Below the pieces are notes generated by a model, which was not told the DNA's origin, did not search any database, and saw nothing but the letters and a program-made list of their open reading frames with translations. The translations under genes and the position numbers were made by a program. DNA of 64,000 bases. Origin: Streptococcus merionis DSM 19192 (lineage in GTDB: Bacteria > Bacillota > Bacilli > Lactobacillales > Streptococcaceae). Position 1 is the stretch's first letter, and each line of letters begins with the position of its first letter. This document shows, piece after piece, positions 1 through 8,753 of this stretch. The stretch spans positions 26,138 to 90,137 of the forward strand of contig NZ_KB904561.1 of NCBI RefSeq assembly GCF_000380085.1, given 5' to 3'.

Positions 1-1473
1 TTGGCAGTCATCCTCTTCTTCGTCTATTTAGCAGACAAGGCGCCCTTCTTATGGATTCTGCTTCTGATTGTCTATCTGGGATCCATTTTATCCATTATTA
101 ATAAAAATACAGCCCCTGAAAACAAAGTGGCTTGGCTGATCATCGTCTTTATGTTGCCAGGTGTTGGTAGTCTTTTTTATGTCATGTTCTTTGAACGACG
201 GATTTCAAAGGTAGAGCGCCAGCATTTCCAAAAAATAGAAAAGCGCGCCCTCAGGCATGTCTTACTTCCCGGTGAACATCCCTTGCTACAGGGCACACAC
301 TTATCCGATCCTCCCACCTACAATCAGCTTCATGCCCTGATGATGACTGACCCGACAGCTCAACCCTACACGGATACCCAAGCCCAATATTTCTCGATTG
401 GTGAAAGCATGTGGGCTAAGATGTTGGAGGATTTACGCCAAGCCAAGCACTTCATCTTTATGGAGTATTATATCGTCGAGCTCGGTCAGATGTGGGATAG
501 CATCTTAGACATTTTGACCCAAAAAGTCAAGGAAGGCGTTGAAGTCCGCTTCATGTACGATGACATCGGCTGTATGGTGACCCTGCCAAACGACTATGAT
601 GTTCAACTTCAGAAGCTAGGTATCAAGGCTACGCCTTTCAACCGTGTGACCCCTAAAGCTTCTGTCGTCTATAATAATCGTAGTCACCGCAAAATCCTCG
701 TCATTGATGGTCAAGTCGGCTACACAGGTGGCATCAATCTAGCGGATGAGTATGTCAATATCAAGGAGCGTTTTGGGCACTGGAAAGACGGTGGGATGCG
801 CCTTGAAGGCATGGCTGTGCAGGCCTTGACCAAGCTTTTCCTGCTCAATTGGGACATCAACTCCATTGAGGTTTCTGACTTTAATCACTATCAGAGCTTC
901 ACTCAGCCAGTTACCAGCGACGGTGGCCTTTACGTCCCTTACGGCTCTGGCCCCAAGCCGATCTACGAGCACCATGTTGGCAAGATCGTCTACCTCAATC
1001 TTCTCAAGCAAGCTCAGCACTATGTCTACATCACGACCCCTTACCTGATTATCGATTATGACTTGACTGAGGATTTGAAAAATGCTGCGCTCCGTGGCGT
1101 GGAAGTTATCATTCTCATGCCTTTCATCGCAGACAAGCCACTGATCCAAATTGTTAATCGCTCTGCTTATCAGGAGCTACGTCATGCTGGTGTGCGCATC
1201 TTTGAATACACCCCAGGCTTCATCCACAGCAAAAATTTTGTCGTTGATGATATCTATGGTGTCATCGGTACCATTAATCTGGATTACCGTAGCCTCGTTC
1301 ATCACTACGAGAATGCCGTCTTCATGTACAATTCCCCAGTTATCGCAGATAGCAAAAAAGACTTCCTAGAAGCCTTGGCTGTCTCCCAAGAAATTCATGA
1401 CGACACCCTCAAAATCAGTTTCCGTCACAAAGTCATCAAAGGACTGGTTGAAGTCTTTGCACCGATGCTTTAA
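1..1473 (+). CDS. cls: Cardiolipin synthase, 5' end outside window
   Basis: Phospholipase-D superfamily enzyme that joins two phosphatidylglycerol molecules into cardiolipin at the membrane. About 490 residues are visible. Two hydrophobic segments lie at about residues 1-30 and 42-62, followed by two PLD repeats, each with an HKD motif: HRKILVID near residue 228 and HSKNFVVD near residue 410. Both catalytic His/Lys/Asp sets are intact, so the enzyme should be active. The reading frame is open from the first base (a TTG), and family members are usually slightly longer, so the true start lies upstream of the window. A hairpin terminator follows the stop. This is one of the few plus-strand genes here and converges with the ROK regulator. 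Confidence 0.93.
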   Translation: MAVILFFVYLADKAPFLWILLLIVYLGSILSIINKNTAPENKVAWLIIVFMLPGVGSLFYVMFFERRISKVERQHFQKIEKRALRHVLLPGEHPLLQGTHLSDPPTYNQLHALMMTDPTAQPYTDTQAQYFSIGESMWAKMLEDLRQAKHFIFMEYYIVELGQMWDSILDILTQKVKEGVEVRFMYDDIGCMVTLPNDYDVQLQKLGIKATPFNRVTPKASVVYNNRSHRKILVIDGQVGYTGGINLADEYVNIKERFGHWKDGGMRLEGMAVQALTKLFLLNWDINSIEVSDFNHYQSFTQPVTSDGGLYVPYGSGPKPIYEHHVGKIVYLNLLKQAQHYVYITTPYLIIDYDLTEDLKNAALRGVEVIILMPFIADKPLIQIVNRSAYQELRHAGVRIFEYTPGFIHSKNFVVDDIYGVIGTINLDYRSLVHHYENAVFMYNSPVIADSKKDFLEALAVSQEIHDDTLKISFRHKVIKGLVEVFAPML

Positions 1474-1490
1474 CGCTTTAAAGTCAAAAG

Positions 1491-1535
1491 AACTGTAGCT
1501 CATCAATCCATTTTGATGAGCTACAGTTATTTCTG
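1491..1535. terminator. Bidirectional terminator between cls and ROK gene
   Basis: A perfect 15-bp stem (1491-1505 with 1514-1528) has an 8-nt loop. On the minus strand it is followed by CTTTTGACTTT, on the plus strand by a short AT-rich stretch. It lies between two convergent genes and probably serves both. Confidence 0.8.
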
Positions 1536-1538
1536 CGT

Positions 1539-1585
1539 CCGAGATATAAGAGCGTGAACAACTTCTAGACAGAGTATCGTGTCAG
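1539..1585 (-). repeat. Fragment of family 1 palindromic repeat
   Basis: The plus-strand text GATATAAGAGCGTGAACAAC followed by TTCTAGACAGAGTAT matches the first 35-40 nt of the family 1 unit next to rpsG (GATACGAGAGCGTCAAGCAA, then CTCCTAGACAAAATAG). The rest of the element is missing or too diverged to recognise. The strand follows the same convention as the other copies: minus means the element reads AAAAAGATA...CCTATTTT on that strand. Confidence 0.45.
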
Positions 1586-1641
1586 TCGCTTATATTTACG
1601 GTGAAGAGCACACAAAATCTTGGAAGGGTCAATATAGTTCG

Positions 1642-2841
1642 TTATTGATTCTCACCTGTATGATTGAAAATGAAATGATTATAAATCGCAAGCGTACAGG
1701 CCCCTATCGCACCCTTATTTGAATTATAGTGTAAAACAAAATGTTCTATATGATGCTCTTGCTGAACAATCCGTGGTGCTTGTTCTAATTTTGATTGTAA
1801 TTTTTCAGCAATCGATCGCTCCTCAAACAGTTTACCATGAATATAGACAACCTCAACATCTACAATCATTGATAGATTATTGATCTGAAGCGTTAAATAG
1901 TCTATTGCTTGTTCGACAATCTTATGAATGATTTCATCTCCCATATTATAGGCTAGGAGAAGGTGGGATAGGGTGATTTCCGAGGCATCATCAACTAATA
2001 AATTTAAATAAGAAGATCGACCAGATTCATAGGCATACCTTGCTTTTTTGATCAGCCATTTCATACCAGCATAAGTTTGCAAGCAACCCGCCTTACCACA
2101 TTCACACTGTTCTCCATCAGGGTTGACAACGACATGTCCTACCTCACCTACTAAATAATTAGTATCACCATAAATTTGACCGTTATAAACATAAGCAGCA
2201 AATATGCCTCTTTTTAAAGATAAAAAAAGGAAATTGCGCTGCCTCTTCCCACCATTCAAATAGAGTTCTGTTAATGCCATACACTTAACATTATTCTTAA
2301 CATACACTGGCAGTGTAAAACTTGAAAGGATTTGTGAAATTTGAAACTCTGCCCAAAATGGATTATTAGATACTATTTTCTGTTTTTTAGAATCATAGTG
2401 TCCCGGAACAGCGATACCTATAGCCTTAATCTGATAGTCTGCATGTTTTACTAAAAATGCCTCTACTGAACGCTTAATATTATCTTCTGATAACCTAAAA
2501 TCCTGGTCAAACTCTTTTACGACTGTTTCAGACGGTAAACATTCCCCTAAATTGTCCGTCAAACAGATAATCAGTTTATGCTCACTCAATTCAATCCCCA
2601 TATAGTATGAATAATGAGGAGAGACTTCTAGTAAAATTTTCTTTCTACCAACTCCAGAATCATTTAATTCTTCTCCACATTCTTTAATCAAACCGTCGTT
2701 AATCAAATATCCAGTAATTTCTGTCATCGTTGCGGGTGTAATTCCTAACATTCGTGATAATTCCGCTCTGGATAAGGCACCATGTAAATAAAGACACTCT
2801 AAAATTTCATTGCGTTGTTCTGTCTGTTTTTTCGACAACAT
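1642..2841 (-). CDS. ROK-family transcriptional regulator
   Basis: Sugar-responsive repressor of the NagC/XylR (ROK) type, 399 aa. An N-terminal winged helix-turn-helix spans about residues 8-58 (ILECLYLHGALSRAEL, then GITPATMTEITGYLI). It is followed by a ROK sugar-kinase-like fold with the zinc-binding CECGKAGCLQ motif near residue 245. The start is supported by GAGGTATTGAG just before the ATG. It is the last gene of the beta-glucan PTS locus, separated from the glucanase by a terminator, so it may have its own promoter. By position it probably controls the PTS/glucanase operon. The inducer is unknown; a beta-gluco-oligosaccharide is an inference from the neighbours. Confidence 0.85.
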   Translation of the reverse strand: MLSKKQTEQRNEILECLYLHGALSRAELSRMLGITPATMTEITGYLINDGLIKECGEELNDSGVGRKKILLEVSPHYSYYMGIELSEHKLIICLTDNLGECLPSETVVKEFDQDFRLSEDNIKRSVEAFLVKHADYQIKAIGIAVPGHYDSKKQKIVSNNPFWAEFQISQILSSFTLPVYVKNNVKCMALTELYLNGGKRQRNFLFLSLKRGIFAAYVYNGQIYGDTNYLVGEVGHVVVNPDGEQCECGKAGCLQTYAGMKWLIKKARYAYESGRSSYLNLLVDDASEITLSHLLLAYNMGDEIIHKIVEQAIDYLTLQINNLSMIVDVEVVYIHGKLFEERSIAEKLQSKLEQAPRIVQQEHHIEHFVLHYNSNKGAIGACTLAIYNHFIFNHTGENQ

Positions 2842-3276
2842 CTCAATACCTCTAATTTATTATTTTCAATTCGCATCTCAGACGTACAGCCTCTAGTCTC
2901 TTCAATTGCCTGATTTTAGCACTACTTTTTACAAAACAAAAAATGCTGCTTGAAATAAGTTGCTTTGCTGCAACATTACTTTTCACATATCTACCTGTGA
3001 TGCTAGTTAGAAGATCATCTATAGACAGCTCACCTCTCTTTTACAGGACAGGAAAACTATAAAAATAAGCACATCTATTGAATCAGGAATGATATACCAC
3101 TATTTTATCGCAAAAACACCAACTCGTAAAGAAGAACGAGTTAGAGCCACTAGCCACAGCACCTTACTTGTGAATACAGGTTCTAATGGAAGTCACTCTT
3201 TTCAAAATAAGGGTATTTTCGTTTTAGAAATTCTATATCATAAAGTAGCATTCTCCGATAAAACAGATATAAAAAG

Positions 3277-3319
3277 GAACAACGATCGGATTTCTGTTTT
3301 CGACAGCCAGTCGTTGTTC
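3277..3319. terminator. Terminator after the GH16 gene
   Basis: Arms GAACAACGA (3277-3285) and TCGTTGTTC (3311-3319) pair around a 25-nt loop. Minus-strand transcripts leaving the glucanase gene meet this hairpin followed by CTTTTTATATC. The plus strand is followed by ATTTTTTTATT. The remaining 2842-3358 gap holds the ROK upstream region and no convincing gene. Confidence 0.7.
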
Positions 3320-3358
3320 ATTTTTTTATTGATGGTTGAGCAAGGTGAGTTAGCAATG

Positions 3359-5398
3359 TCAGTTTTTGATTTTTGACGAGTATAAGCCGATTAGCACTAC
3401 GAAGATTACTCCTATTACAGGCATCTGTCCATTATTCAAAGCATTTGTTTTAGGCAATATCGACCGACTACCCACTTTATTAGTTCCAGAATGCTTCGAC
3501 CCAACAAGATCGTCCCCCTTTTTTAAAGACGAGGATTTTGTTGAATCTATATTATTTTTGTCATGTTTTGTCTCAGGTCGCTTATCATTATTGGGACTAT
3601 CTTTAGTCTGTGGCTCTTCCTTTTTTTCGGTGGTAGGTGGGACACTTTCTGTCTCAGGCTTCTTAGGTTCAATGGTCAGCACGACCGTTTTTCTATCGAC
3701 ATAACTAGCATAGTTTAAATCGTTTGGTATTGCACTATAGTGAATGTTATAGCGCCCTACTGGAAGTGTTGCAATTTTTTCGCGATTGGCTTTTCCTGCT
3801 ACTAGGAGACTTACATTAGTGTTTCCATTCCCACTATCGTCAAACATCTGCTCATCATCAATGGAATAATCAACATGATAATCACTTAGATTCGTTGATA
3901 CACCTGATAATAAGTCAGGCACTTCTCCTTCCGTAATGGTAACATCTTTGACACCATTTAATCTAGGTGAAACAGCGTAATATCTATCTGCCTGCTCCTT
4001 TTGCACATCATTGCGGGAATAGGAGATATAATCAATCATAAATTCTGTTCCCGCTAAACCTGTCCCTGCAGGTCCAGGCCAAGCCCCACCCATGGCTAGA
4101 TTCAACTGTGCATATTGTGGTTTATTGAATATTTTAGAAGCAAGCTCGTCATCTGAATAATCAACCGTCCTGACAACAACTCCATCAACTAGCCAAGAAA
4201 TTTTTCCTTCATACCAGTCAATCGCAAATGTATGAAAATCATCACTAAAATTACCATTAGAAATGGAATAAGCTGTTCCATTTCCTGAATATTTCCCAAA
4301 ATGATTTGAATTTTCCCCATAGTGTATCGTTTGATAGACAGTTCTGTTTGCATAGGAGCCTTCTTGTGAATCACCTACCAGTTCCATAACATCAATTTCA
4401 CCAGTTGTTGGCCAACCTCTTCCTTGCTCACCAGCAATCTTTCCATCTAAACAAAAATCTGATCCCAAGGTCCAAAATGCTGGAAATACACCTTGTCCTT
4501 TTGGCAGCTTAGCTCTAATTTCCAATTTTCCATAAAGAAATTCTTTTTTGCCATGCGTTCTTACGCTTCCAGAGTTGTAAATAACTCTGCGTTCCTCATT
4601 TCTAGGATTATTATATTGTTTTTCTGCTGGACGGTCGGTTGCCCTCAAAACAAGGTTGCCATCTCGTAAAAACACATTTTCAGAATTTGAGACGTAATGC
4701 TGTTGTTCATGACCACGAATAGACCCCAATTCATAGCCCCAATCGTTTAGATTTAGCGATGCTTGATCAAAGTCATCACGCCAAACTAGGTTATAGGCAG
4801 TATCATCTCTCGGCTTCTCATCTTTATCCGAGTTCTGTTCATTATCCTTATACATTTCCACATTATCAATAAATATGTTTGATTTTTTCGTCTTTTCGGA
4901 TTCTGACCACTTGACAAGCTGTATCAAAACTTTTGTATGATTGCCGGAATTAAACGAAAATTGATACTTTCTCCACTCAGTTGAATTAACTGTTTGATCT
5001 ACTGCGCCACCATTGACATCTGTAACAATCTCTCCTTGCTGGTCATTATCAAACCACCTAGCGGTAAAATAGCCTTCCGCACCTTCAGTGTCAGTCTTTG
5101 CAAAAGCACTCACAGTATAATTTGTGTTTGGTTCAATACGAACAACTTGCCCAATATATCCGTTTGCAAAATTACCTGATAAAGCTTTAGGAGATAGTAC
5201 TCCTGAATAGCGACCTGTACCATAACTCTGTTCGGATGTTACCTCGCCTTTATTTCTAGAATCCCAGGCCACATCTCCCAATTCAAAATCACTGTTTTGA
5301 ATTAAATTTGTCTGAGCTTCAACAATTACTGGAAATAGCATCAGTGATGCTACAAAACAGAAGAGGACACATAATTTAGTTTTTAAACTCTTTTTCAT
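3359..5398 (-). CDS. Cell-wall-anchored GH16 endo-beta-glucanase
   Basis: Predicted secreted endo-beta-1,3(4)-glucanase (laminarinase/lichenase type), 679 aa. Visible parts in order: signal peptide (about 1-28, ending VEAQT); a carbohydrate-binding module-like beta-sandwich (about 30-185); the GH16 catalytic domain (about 200-470) with the signature EIDVME at 334-339, where E334 and E339 are the expected nucleophile and acid/base; a beta-rich domain (about 480-590); a charged Pro/Glu/Lys/Ser-rich wall-spanning stretch; and a C-terminal LPKTN-hydrophobic-KIKN sorting signal (about 648-679). The gene follows EIIA by 24 bp with AGGAG before the ATG, so it is probably the distal gene of the PTS operon. 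It would release oligosaccharides at the surface for import by the adjacent permease. The exact linkage (1,3, 1,4 or mixed) cannot be decided from sequence alone. Confidence 0.88.
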   Translation of the reverse strand: MKKSLKTKLCVLFCFVASLMLFPVIVEAQTNLIQNSDFELGDVAWDSRNKGEVTSEQSYGTGRYSGVLSPKALSGNFANGYIGQVVRIEPNTNYTVSAFAKTDTEGAEGYFTARWFDNDQQGEIVTDVNGGAVDQTVNSTEWRKYQFSFNSGNHTKVLIQLVKWSESEKTKKSNIFIDNVEMYKDNEQNSDKDEKPRDDTAYNLVWRDDFDQASLNLNDWGYELGSIRGHEQQHYVSNSENVFLRDGNLVLRATDRPAEKQYNNPRNEERRVIYNSGSVRTHGKKEFLYGKLEIRAKLPKGQGVFPAFWTLGSDFCLDGKIAGEQGRGWPTTGEIDVMELVGDSQEGSYANRTVYQTIHYGENSNHFGKYSGNGTAYSISNGNFSDDFHTFAIDWYEGKISWLVDGVVVRTVDYSDDELASKIFNKPQYAQLNLAMGGAWPGPAGTGLAGTEFMIDYISYSRNDVQKEQADRYYAVSPRLNGVKDVTITEGEVPDLLSGVSTNLSDYHVDYSIDDEQMFDDSGNGNTNVSLLVAGKANREKIATLPVGRYNIHYSAIPNDLNYASYVDRKTVVLTIEPKKPETESVPPTTEKKEEPQTKDSPNNDKRPETKHDKNNIDSTKSSSLKKGDDLVGSKHSGTNKVGSRSILPKTNALNNGQMPVIGVIFVVLIGLYSSKIKN

Positions 5399-5422
5399 AT
5401 CGCACTCCTACTCATTTTATGA

Positions 5423-5731
5423 TTATCTTAAACGGTATAAGTCAATAATTTCTTTTGCTATATCAACGAAAGTAATTGCAGTCATTAAATGATCCTGGCT
5501 ATGAACAGTTAAAAGAGTTAACTCCAATTGATTTCCTTGTGCTTCTTGGGTGAGCATACTTGTTTGCGATTGGTGTGCCTCAATAAGTGAAGCTTTTGCC
5601 TGTTCCAATTTGCTATCGGCTAAAGAGAAGTTGCTTGCCTTAGCTGCCGCAATAGCTTCTATCGCATTGCTTTTGGCCTCTCCGCTATTCATAATCAAAC
5701 CCATGATTGATTCTAAACTAACTTCTGCCAT
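5423..5731 (-). CDS. PTS lactose/cellobiose-family EIIA
   Basis: Cytosolic phosphocarrier of the lactose/cellobiose PTS, 102 aa, the normal family size. It is all-helical, with the conserved VHSQDHLMTAI motif near residues 75-85; the histidine of HSQDH is the expected phosphorylation site, receiving phosphate from HPr. It lies 9 bp after EIIB and 24 bp before the GH16 gene in one operon. A chitobiose, cellobiose or lactose system would look much the same; the neighbouring glucanase favours a beta-glucoside substrate. Confidence 0.93.
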   Translation of the reverse strand: MAEVSLESIMGLIMNSGEAKSNAIEAIAAAKASNFSLADSKLEQAKASLIEAHQSQTSMLTQEAQGNQLELTLLTVHSQDHLMTAITFVDIAKEIIDLYRLR

Positions 5732-5740
5732 AGAAATCTC

Positions 5741-6052
5741 CTAAACTATTAAATTCAAGGCATTTTGCAGCACTTTTGCACCATTCATCATACCATAGTC
5801 CTGCATATTGATAACTGCTAGAGGAATGCCTAATGGTTCTAATTTTTCCTTCATATTGGCTTCTTCATAACGAACCTGCGGGCCTAATAAAACCACATCA
5901 ATCTTATTTTGAGCCAATTCTTTATCGACCTCTGCTACAGACACTGCATAAATCTTAACTTCTTCATCTTGTTCTTGTGCGGCTTTCTCCATTTTAGTGA
6001 CTAAAAGACTTGTAGACATACCTGCTGCACATGCTAATAAAATTGTTTTCAT
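5741..6052 (-). CDS. PTS lactose/cellobiose-family EIIB
   Basis: Small EIIB subunit, 103 aa, that passes phosphate from EIIA to the incoming sugar. The P-loop-like motif LLACAAGMSTSLLV carries the phosphorylated cysteine near residue 8. An upstream in-frame GTG is possible, but AAGGAG sits 5 nt before the ATG at 6052 and directly abuts the GTG, so I start at 6052. It lies between the DUF-type TIM-barrel gene and EIIA in the operon. Confidence 0.92.
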   Translation of the reverse strand: MKTILLACAAGMSTSLLVTKMEKAAQEQDEEVKIYAVSVAEVDKELAQNKIDVVLLGPQVRYEEANMKEKLEPLGIPLAVINMQDYGMMNGAKVLQNALNLIV

Positions 6053-6061
6053 TTTCACTCC

Positions 6062-6961
6062 TTATCTGTTTATTGAACGACCAATCATCGCCAAAGTATG
6101 ACGTTGACCACGGATTGCTTTACTCATTGTAAAGATATTCTCAACGGGAGCTAGACCACCATAGCCTGCATCACCAATATGTTGAATATCAACACCACAA
6201 ATTTTATTTTGAATAGCCATGTAACGAATAGTTTCAGGCTCTGAACTTTCTTGGCTGGTTCCAATCGCCGTCATTACTAACGCTCCCTGACGATGAGCTG
6301 TCTTGACCATTTCTGTCAATTCCACCGCTTGAAAACCTGGTACACTACCGATAGAAGGTGCTAAAATCACATCTGCACCTGCGTCAATCAAAGCCTCAAC
6401 AACCTTTAGATCTGCAACTGGTTCATCAACGCCAGCAGCATGCATTTTCCCAGCAATAATCAGTCCTGAAAAATGTTGTTTCGCTAATCTCACGGTTTCA
6501 ATAATCGCTGCATTTGTAACACCTGTCCCAGGATTACCAGTCAGGCAAACAAAATCAAATCCCAAACGCTCTATTTCTTGAAGCGTTTCTAAGTGAGCTT
6601 GGCGACCGCGGGAGATTATCAATGTTTCATTCATCATATCTGCTGTAGAATCAACAGGCTCTAAATTAACACCAATAGGACGGCCAGTCAAATGGTGTAA
6701 CCGTTCGACAATAGCACCATGACATTCACCTAAGCCGGCTACAACTGGTTCAAAAACATCTAAGCCATTTAAGAGAATCAAATCTGCTCCAAAGGCACGC
6801 GCCATTTCTGCATTAGTACATTCTGCAATGTAAGGCTCTCTCGGAGCCACATTCTCTGATAGAATTATACGTCCCTCCGAAGCCTTAATACTTTGCTTTA
6901 ATTCACTAGCTGACATCGCTACAATCTCTGAAGCCTCAGCACTTAAAAATCGTTTCACCAT
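6062..6961 (-). CDS. TIM-barrel-like protein of a PTS operon, function unknown
   Basis: A 299-aa cytosolic protein. It has repeated beta-alpha signatures such as GADLILLNGLDVF (about 59-71), FDFVCLTGNPGTGVTN (about 135-150), GLIIAGKMHAAGVDEP (about 164-179) and DAGADVILAPSIGSVPGF (about 192-209). This pattern resembles BtpA/SgcQ-like or PEP-mutase-like barrels. Proteins of this type beside lactose/cellobiose PTS genes are often labelled haloacid-dehalogenase-like or DUF7916 in databases (from memory, not checked). No 6-phospho-beta-glucosidase is present in the operon, so this gene occupies the place where a phospho-sugar-processing enzyme would be expected. AAGGTGTG lies upstream of the ATG. 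I cannot assign a reaction. Confidence 0.7.
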   Translation of the reverse strand: MVKRFLSAEASEIVAMSASELKQSIKASEGRIILSENVAPREPYIAECTNAEMARAFGADLILLNGLDVFEPVVAGLGECHGAIVERLHHLTGRPIGVNLEPVDSTADMMNETLIISRGRQAHLETLQEIERLGFDFVCLTGNPGTGVTNAAIIETVRLAKQHFSGLIIAGKMHAAGVDEPVADLKVVEALIDAGADVILAPSIGSVPGFQAVELTEMVKTAHRQGALVMTAIGTSQESSEPETIRYMAIQNKICGVDIQHIGDAGYGGLAPVENIFTMSKAIRGQRHTLAMIGRSINR

Positions 6962-6976
6962 ACCATCACACCTTAC

Positions 6977-8305
6977 TTATCCTTGTTTTTCTTCCTGTTT
7001 TTTGAATTGTTTTTCCATTGTCATAAAGAATGGGAGATAAAGAGCTATATCAATCATAATCAAGACAATTTGAAGAATAGACCCCATAATGCTGCCTGTT
7101 GTTAAAAATCCTGATAAAATTGGAGGCATCGTCCAAGAAGCTTCCGCACGTGTCAAAGGAACTAAACCAGAAGACATCGCTAACCAAGCAACAAGGGCAT
7201 TTACCATTGGTGCAAGAACAAATGGTAGCAAAAGTGTGACGTTCATTACAACAGGTAAACCAAACATAGCTGGTTCGTTGATATTAAATAGCCCAGGGAT
7301 AACTGTCAATGGTGCTAAAGCCTTAGTCTGTTGACTACCATGCTTCTTTCGTGCATACCAGCCAATCGCTAAAACCAGACCGATCGTTGCACCGCCACCA
7401 CCAATATAGACAAAATTATCCATAAATGGTGTCGTAAAAATTTCTTTTAATGGCTCACCTGATTGATAAGCTTCGACGTTAGTGGCTAAATTGTCAATCC
7501 AAGTCGGCTTCAAAATGGCATTCACTGTACTTCCACCGTGGATACCAACAAACCAGAATAAAGAATTAAGACCCGCTACTAATATCACCCCTATAATATT
7601 ACTACCTATCAAGCTGATAGGTCCTCCAATGATTGTTTGTGCTAACTCATGGAGATTAGGTAGATGATTGGCATCTAAGAAACCGTAAACCGCCAACCAC
7701 ATGGATATAATCACTGCTCCGGGAATGATGGCAGAGAAGCTTCTTGAAACAGCAGGAGGAACAGCATCTGGGAGTTTGATTTGAATATTATGTTTAATAA
7801 ACCAGTCATAAATAATGGCACTAATCAACCCTAAAAGAATCGCTACAAACACGCCCTTAGCTGCCATATAAGAAGCGGTAATGCCACCAGGTACTACTAA
7901 ACCTTCTGGCAATTTAAGATCTGGATTAGCTAAAGCTACAGTAGCTGCATTGACGTATGGAGTAACTGTGATAAACGAAGCAAGCGAAATCAGTCCTGAA
8001 GCTACTCCATCAACCTTTTCCTGATTGGAATAACTGTAGGCAATCCCAAAAGCTGCAATGAGACCGAGTAGACTAAAGCTACCATCTACGCCTTTCCATA
8101 GATAGCCTGCTATACCAATATCACCCAGCCACGCTTCCCATCCCGGAATAGGAAATGATGCAATAATCATAAAGATTGAACCTATAATCAACAGAGGCAT
8201 GGATAGTGTAATCCCATCACGAATCGCTACCAAAGACTTGTTAGAACTCATTTTAGCCGCAATAGGCATAAATTTCTGTTCAACAAATGAATTGAATGTT
8301 TCCAT
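6977..8305 (-). CDS. PTS lactose/cellobiose-family EIIC permease
   Basis: Membrane-embedded permease that binds and moves the sugar while EIIB phosphorylates it, 442 aa. The N-terminus reads like CelB-type proteins (FMPIAAKMSSNKSLVAIRDG), followed by about ten hydrophobic segments and the family motifs FWFVGIHGG (about 250-258) and GLFNINEPAMFGLPVV (about 336-351). It is the first gene of the operon. AAAGGAG precedes the ATG, and a strong promoter lies 40-70 bp upstream. The specificity is probably cellobiose or short beta-glucans. Confidence 0.92.
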   Translation of the reverse strand: METFNSFVEQKFMPIAAKMSSNKSLVAIRDGITLSMPLLIIGSIFMIIASFPIPGWEAWLGDIGIAGYLWKGVDGSFSLLGLIAAFGIAYSYSNQEKVDGVASGLISLASFITVTPYVNAATVALANPDLKLPEGLVVPGGITASYMAAKGVFVAILLGLISAIIYDWFIKHNIQIKLPDAVPPAVSRSFSAIIPGAVIISMWLAVYGFLDANHLPNLHELAQTIIGGPISLIGSNIIGVILVAGLNSLFWFVGIHGGSTVNAILKPTWIDNLATNVEAYQSGEPLKEIFTTPFMDNFVYIGGGGATIGLVLAIGWYARKKHGSQQTKALAPLTVIPGLFNINEPAMFGLPVVMNVTLLLPFVLAPMVNALVAWLAMSSGLVPLTRAEASWTMPPILSGFLTTGSIMGSILQIVLIMIDIALYLPFFMTMEKQFKKQEEKQG

Positions 8306-8320
8306 AATTGATACTCCTTT

Positions 8321-8362
8321 TTGTAATCGCTTTATTTAATTATATTTTATAACCAAATAAAG
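8321..8362 (-). promoter_or_regulatory. cre-like site and inverted-repeat operator of the PTS operon
   Basis: TTGTAATCGCTTTAT (8321-8335) matches the CcpA cre pattern WTGNAANCGNWNNCW except for one position. CTTTATTT (8330-8337) and AAATAAAG (8355-8362) form an inverted repeat that spans the -10 element and part of the spacer. The second is a candidate ROK operator. Both assignments are inferred from position and symmetry. Confidence 0.5.
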
Positions 8363-8372
8363 TTTTTGTCAA
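8344..8372 (-). promoter_or_regulatory. Promoter of the beta-glucan PTS operon
   Basis: On the minus strand, TTGACA (8372-8367) is followed by a 17-nt spacer and TAAAAT (8349-8344), about 38 nt before the EIIC start codon. This is a near-perfect sigma-A promoter. The rest of the gap to rsmA (8373-8753) holds one hairpin repeat and nothing else recognised. Confidence 0.85.
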
Positions 8373-8511
8373 TATATTTTGTTTTAATTTATAAAATAAA
8401 TTCCTAATCAACATGCCTGAGCTTACGCCATTAAACTTTTAATAAATCTAGCAAATTATCTCTATTGCCTATAAGACACATGAAAAGGCTGGTCTCAAAT
8501 CTAAAAACAGT

Positions 8512-8562
8512 AAAACGGCATAAAACCAACGTTAAGTAAGCGTTAATTTCATGCCGTTTTTA
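8512..8562. repeat. Hairpin repeat, related to 40633-40683
   Basis: AAAACGGCAT (8512-8521) pairs with ATGCCGTTTT (8551-8560) around an inner ACGTT/AGCGT stem, followed by TTAATATTTT. The 51-nt unit matches the hairpin behind the C39/Bsp gene, with paired changes in the stem. It may act as a terminator in either direction. Confidence 0.65.
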
Positions 8563-8753
8563 ATATTTTATAATTAATAGAATCAAGTCAATACAGATTT
8601 TTAAGCTAGTCCTTGTTCCTAAATGGTCGCTCTTGTTTTTCAAATTGCTGCTGCAATCATATCTTAGACTATAGGAATTCTAAGTTTCAAAATATTTTTT
8701 GATTTCTGAACAACAAAGACGAGCTTATGAGCTAAGCTTTAGAATGCTCTAAT

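Noticed and set aside
3089..3376. Plus-strand 95-codon open frame between ROK and GH16 genes
   Set aside because: It crosses the glucanase terminator hairpin, overlaps the GH16 3' end and has no ribosome binding site or protein-like pattern.
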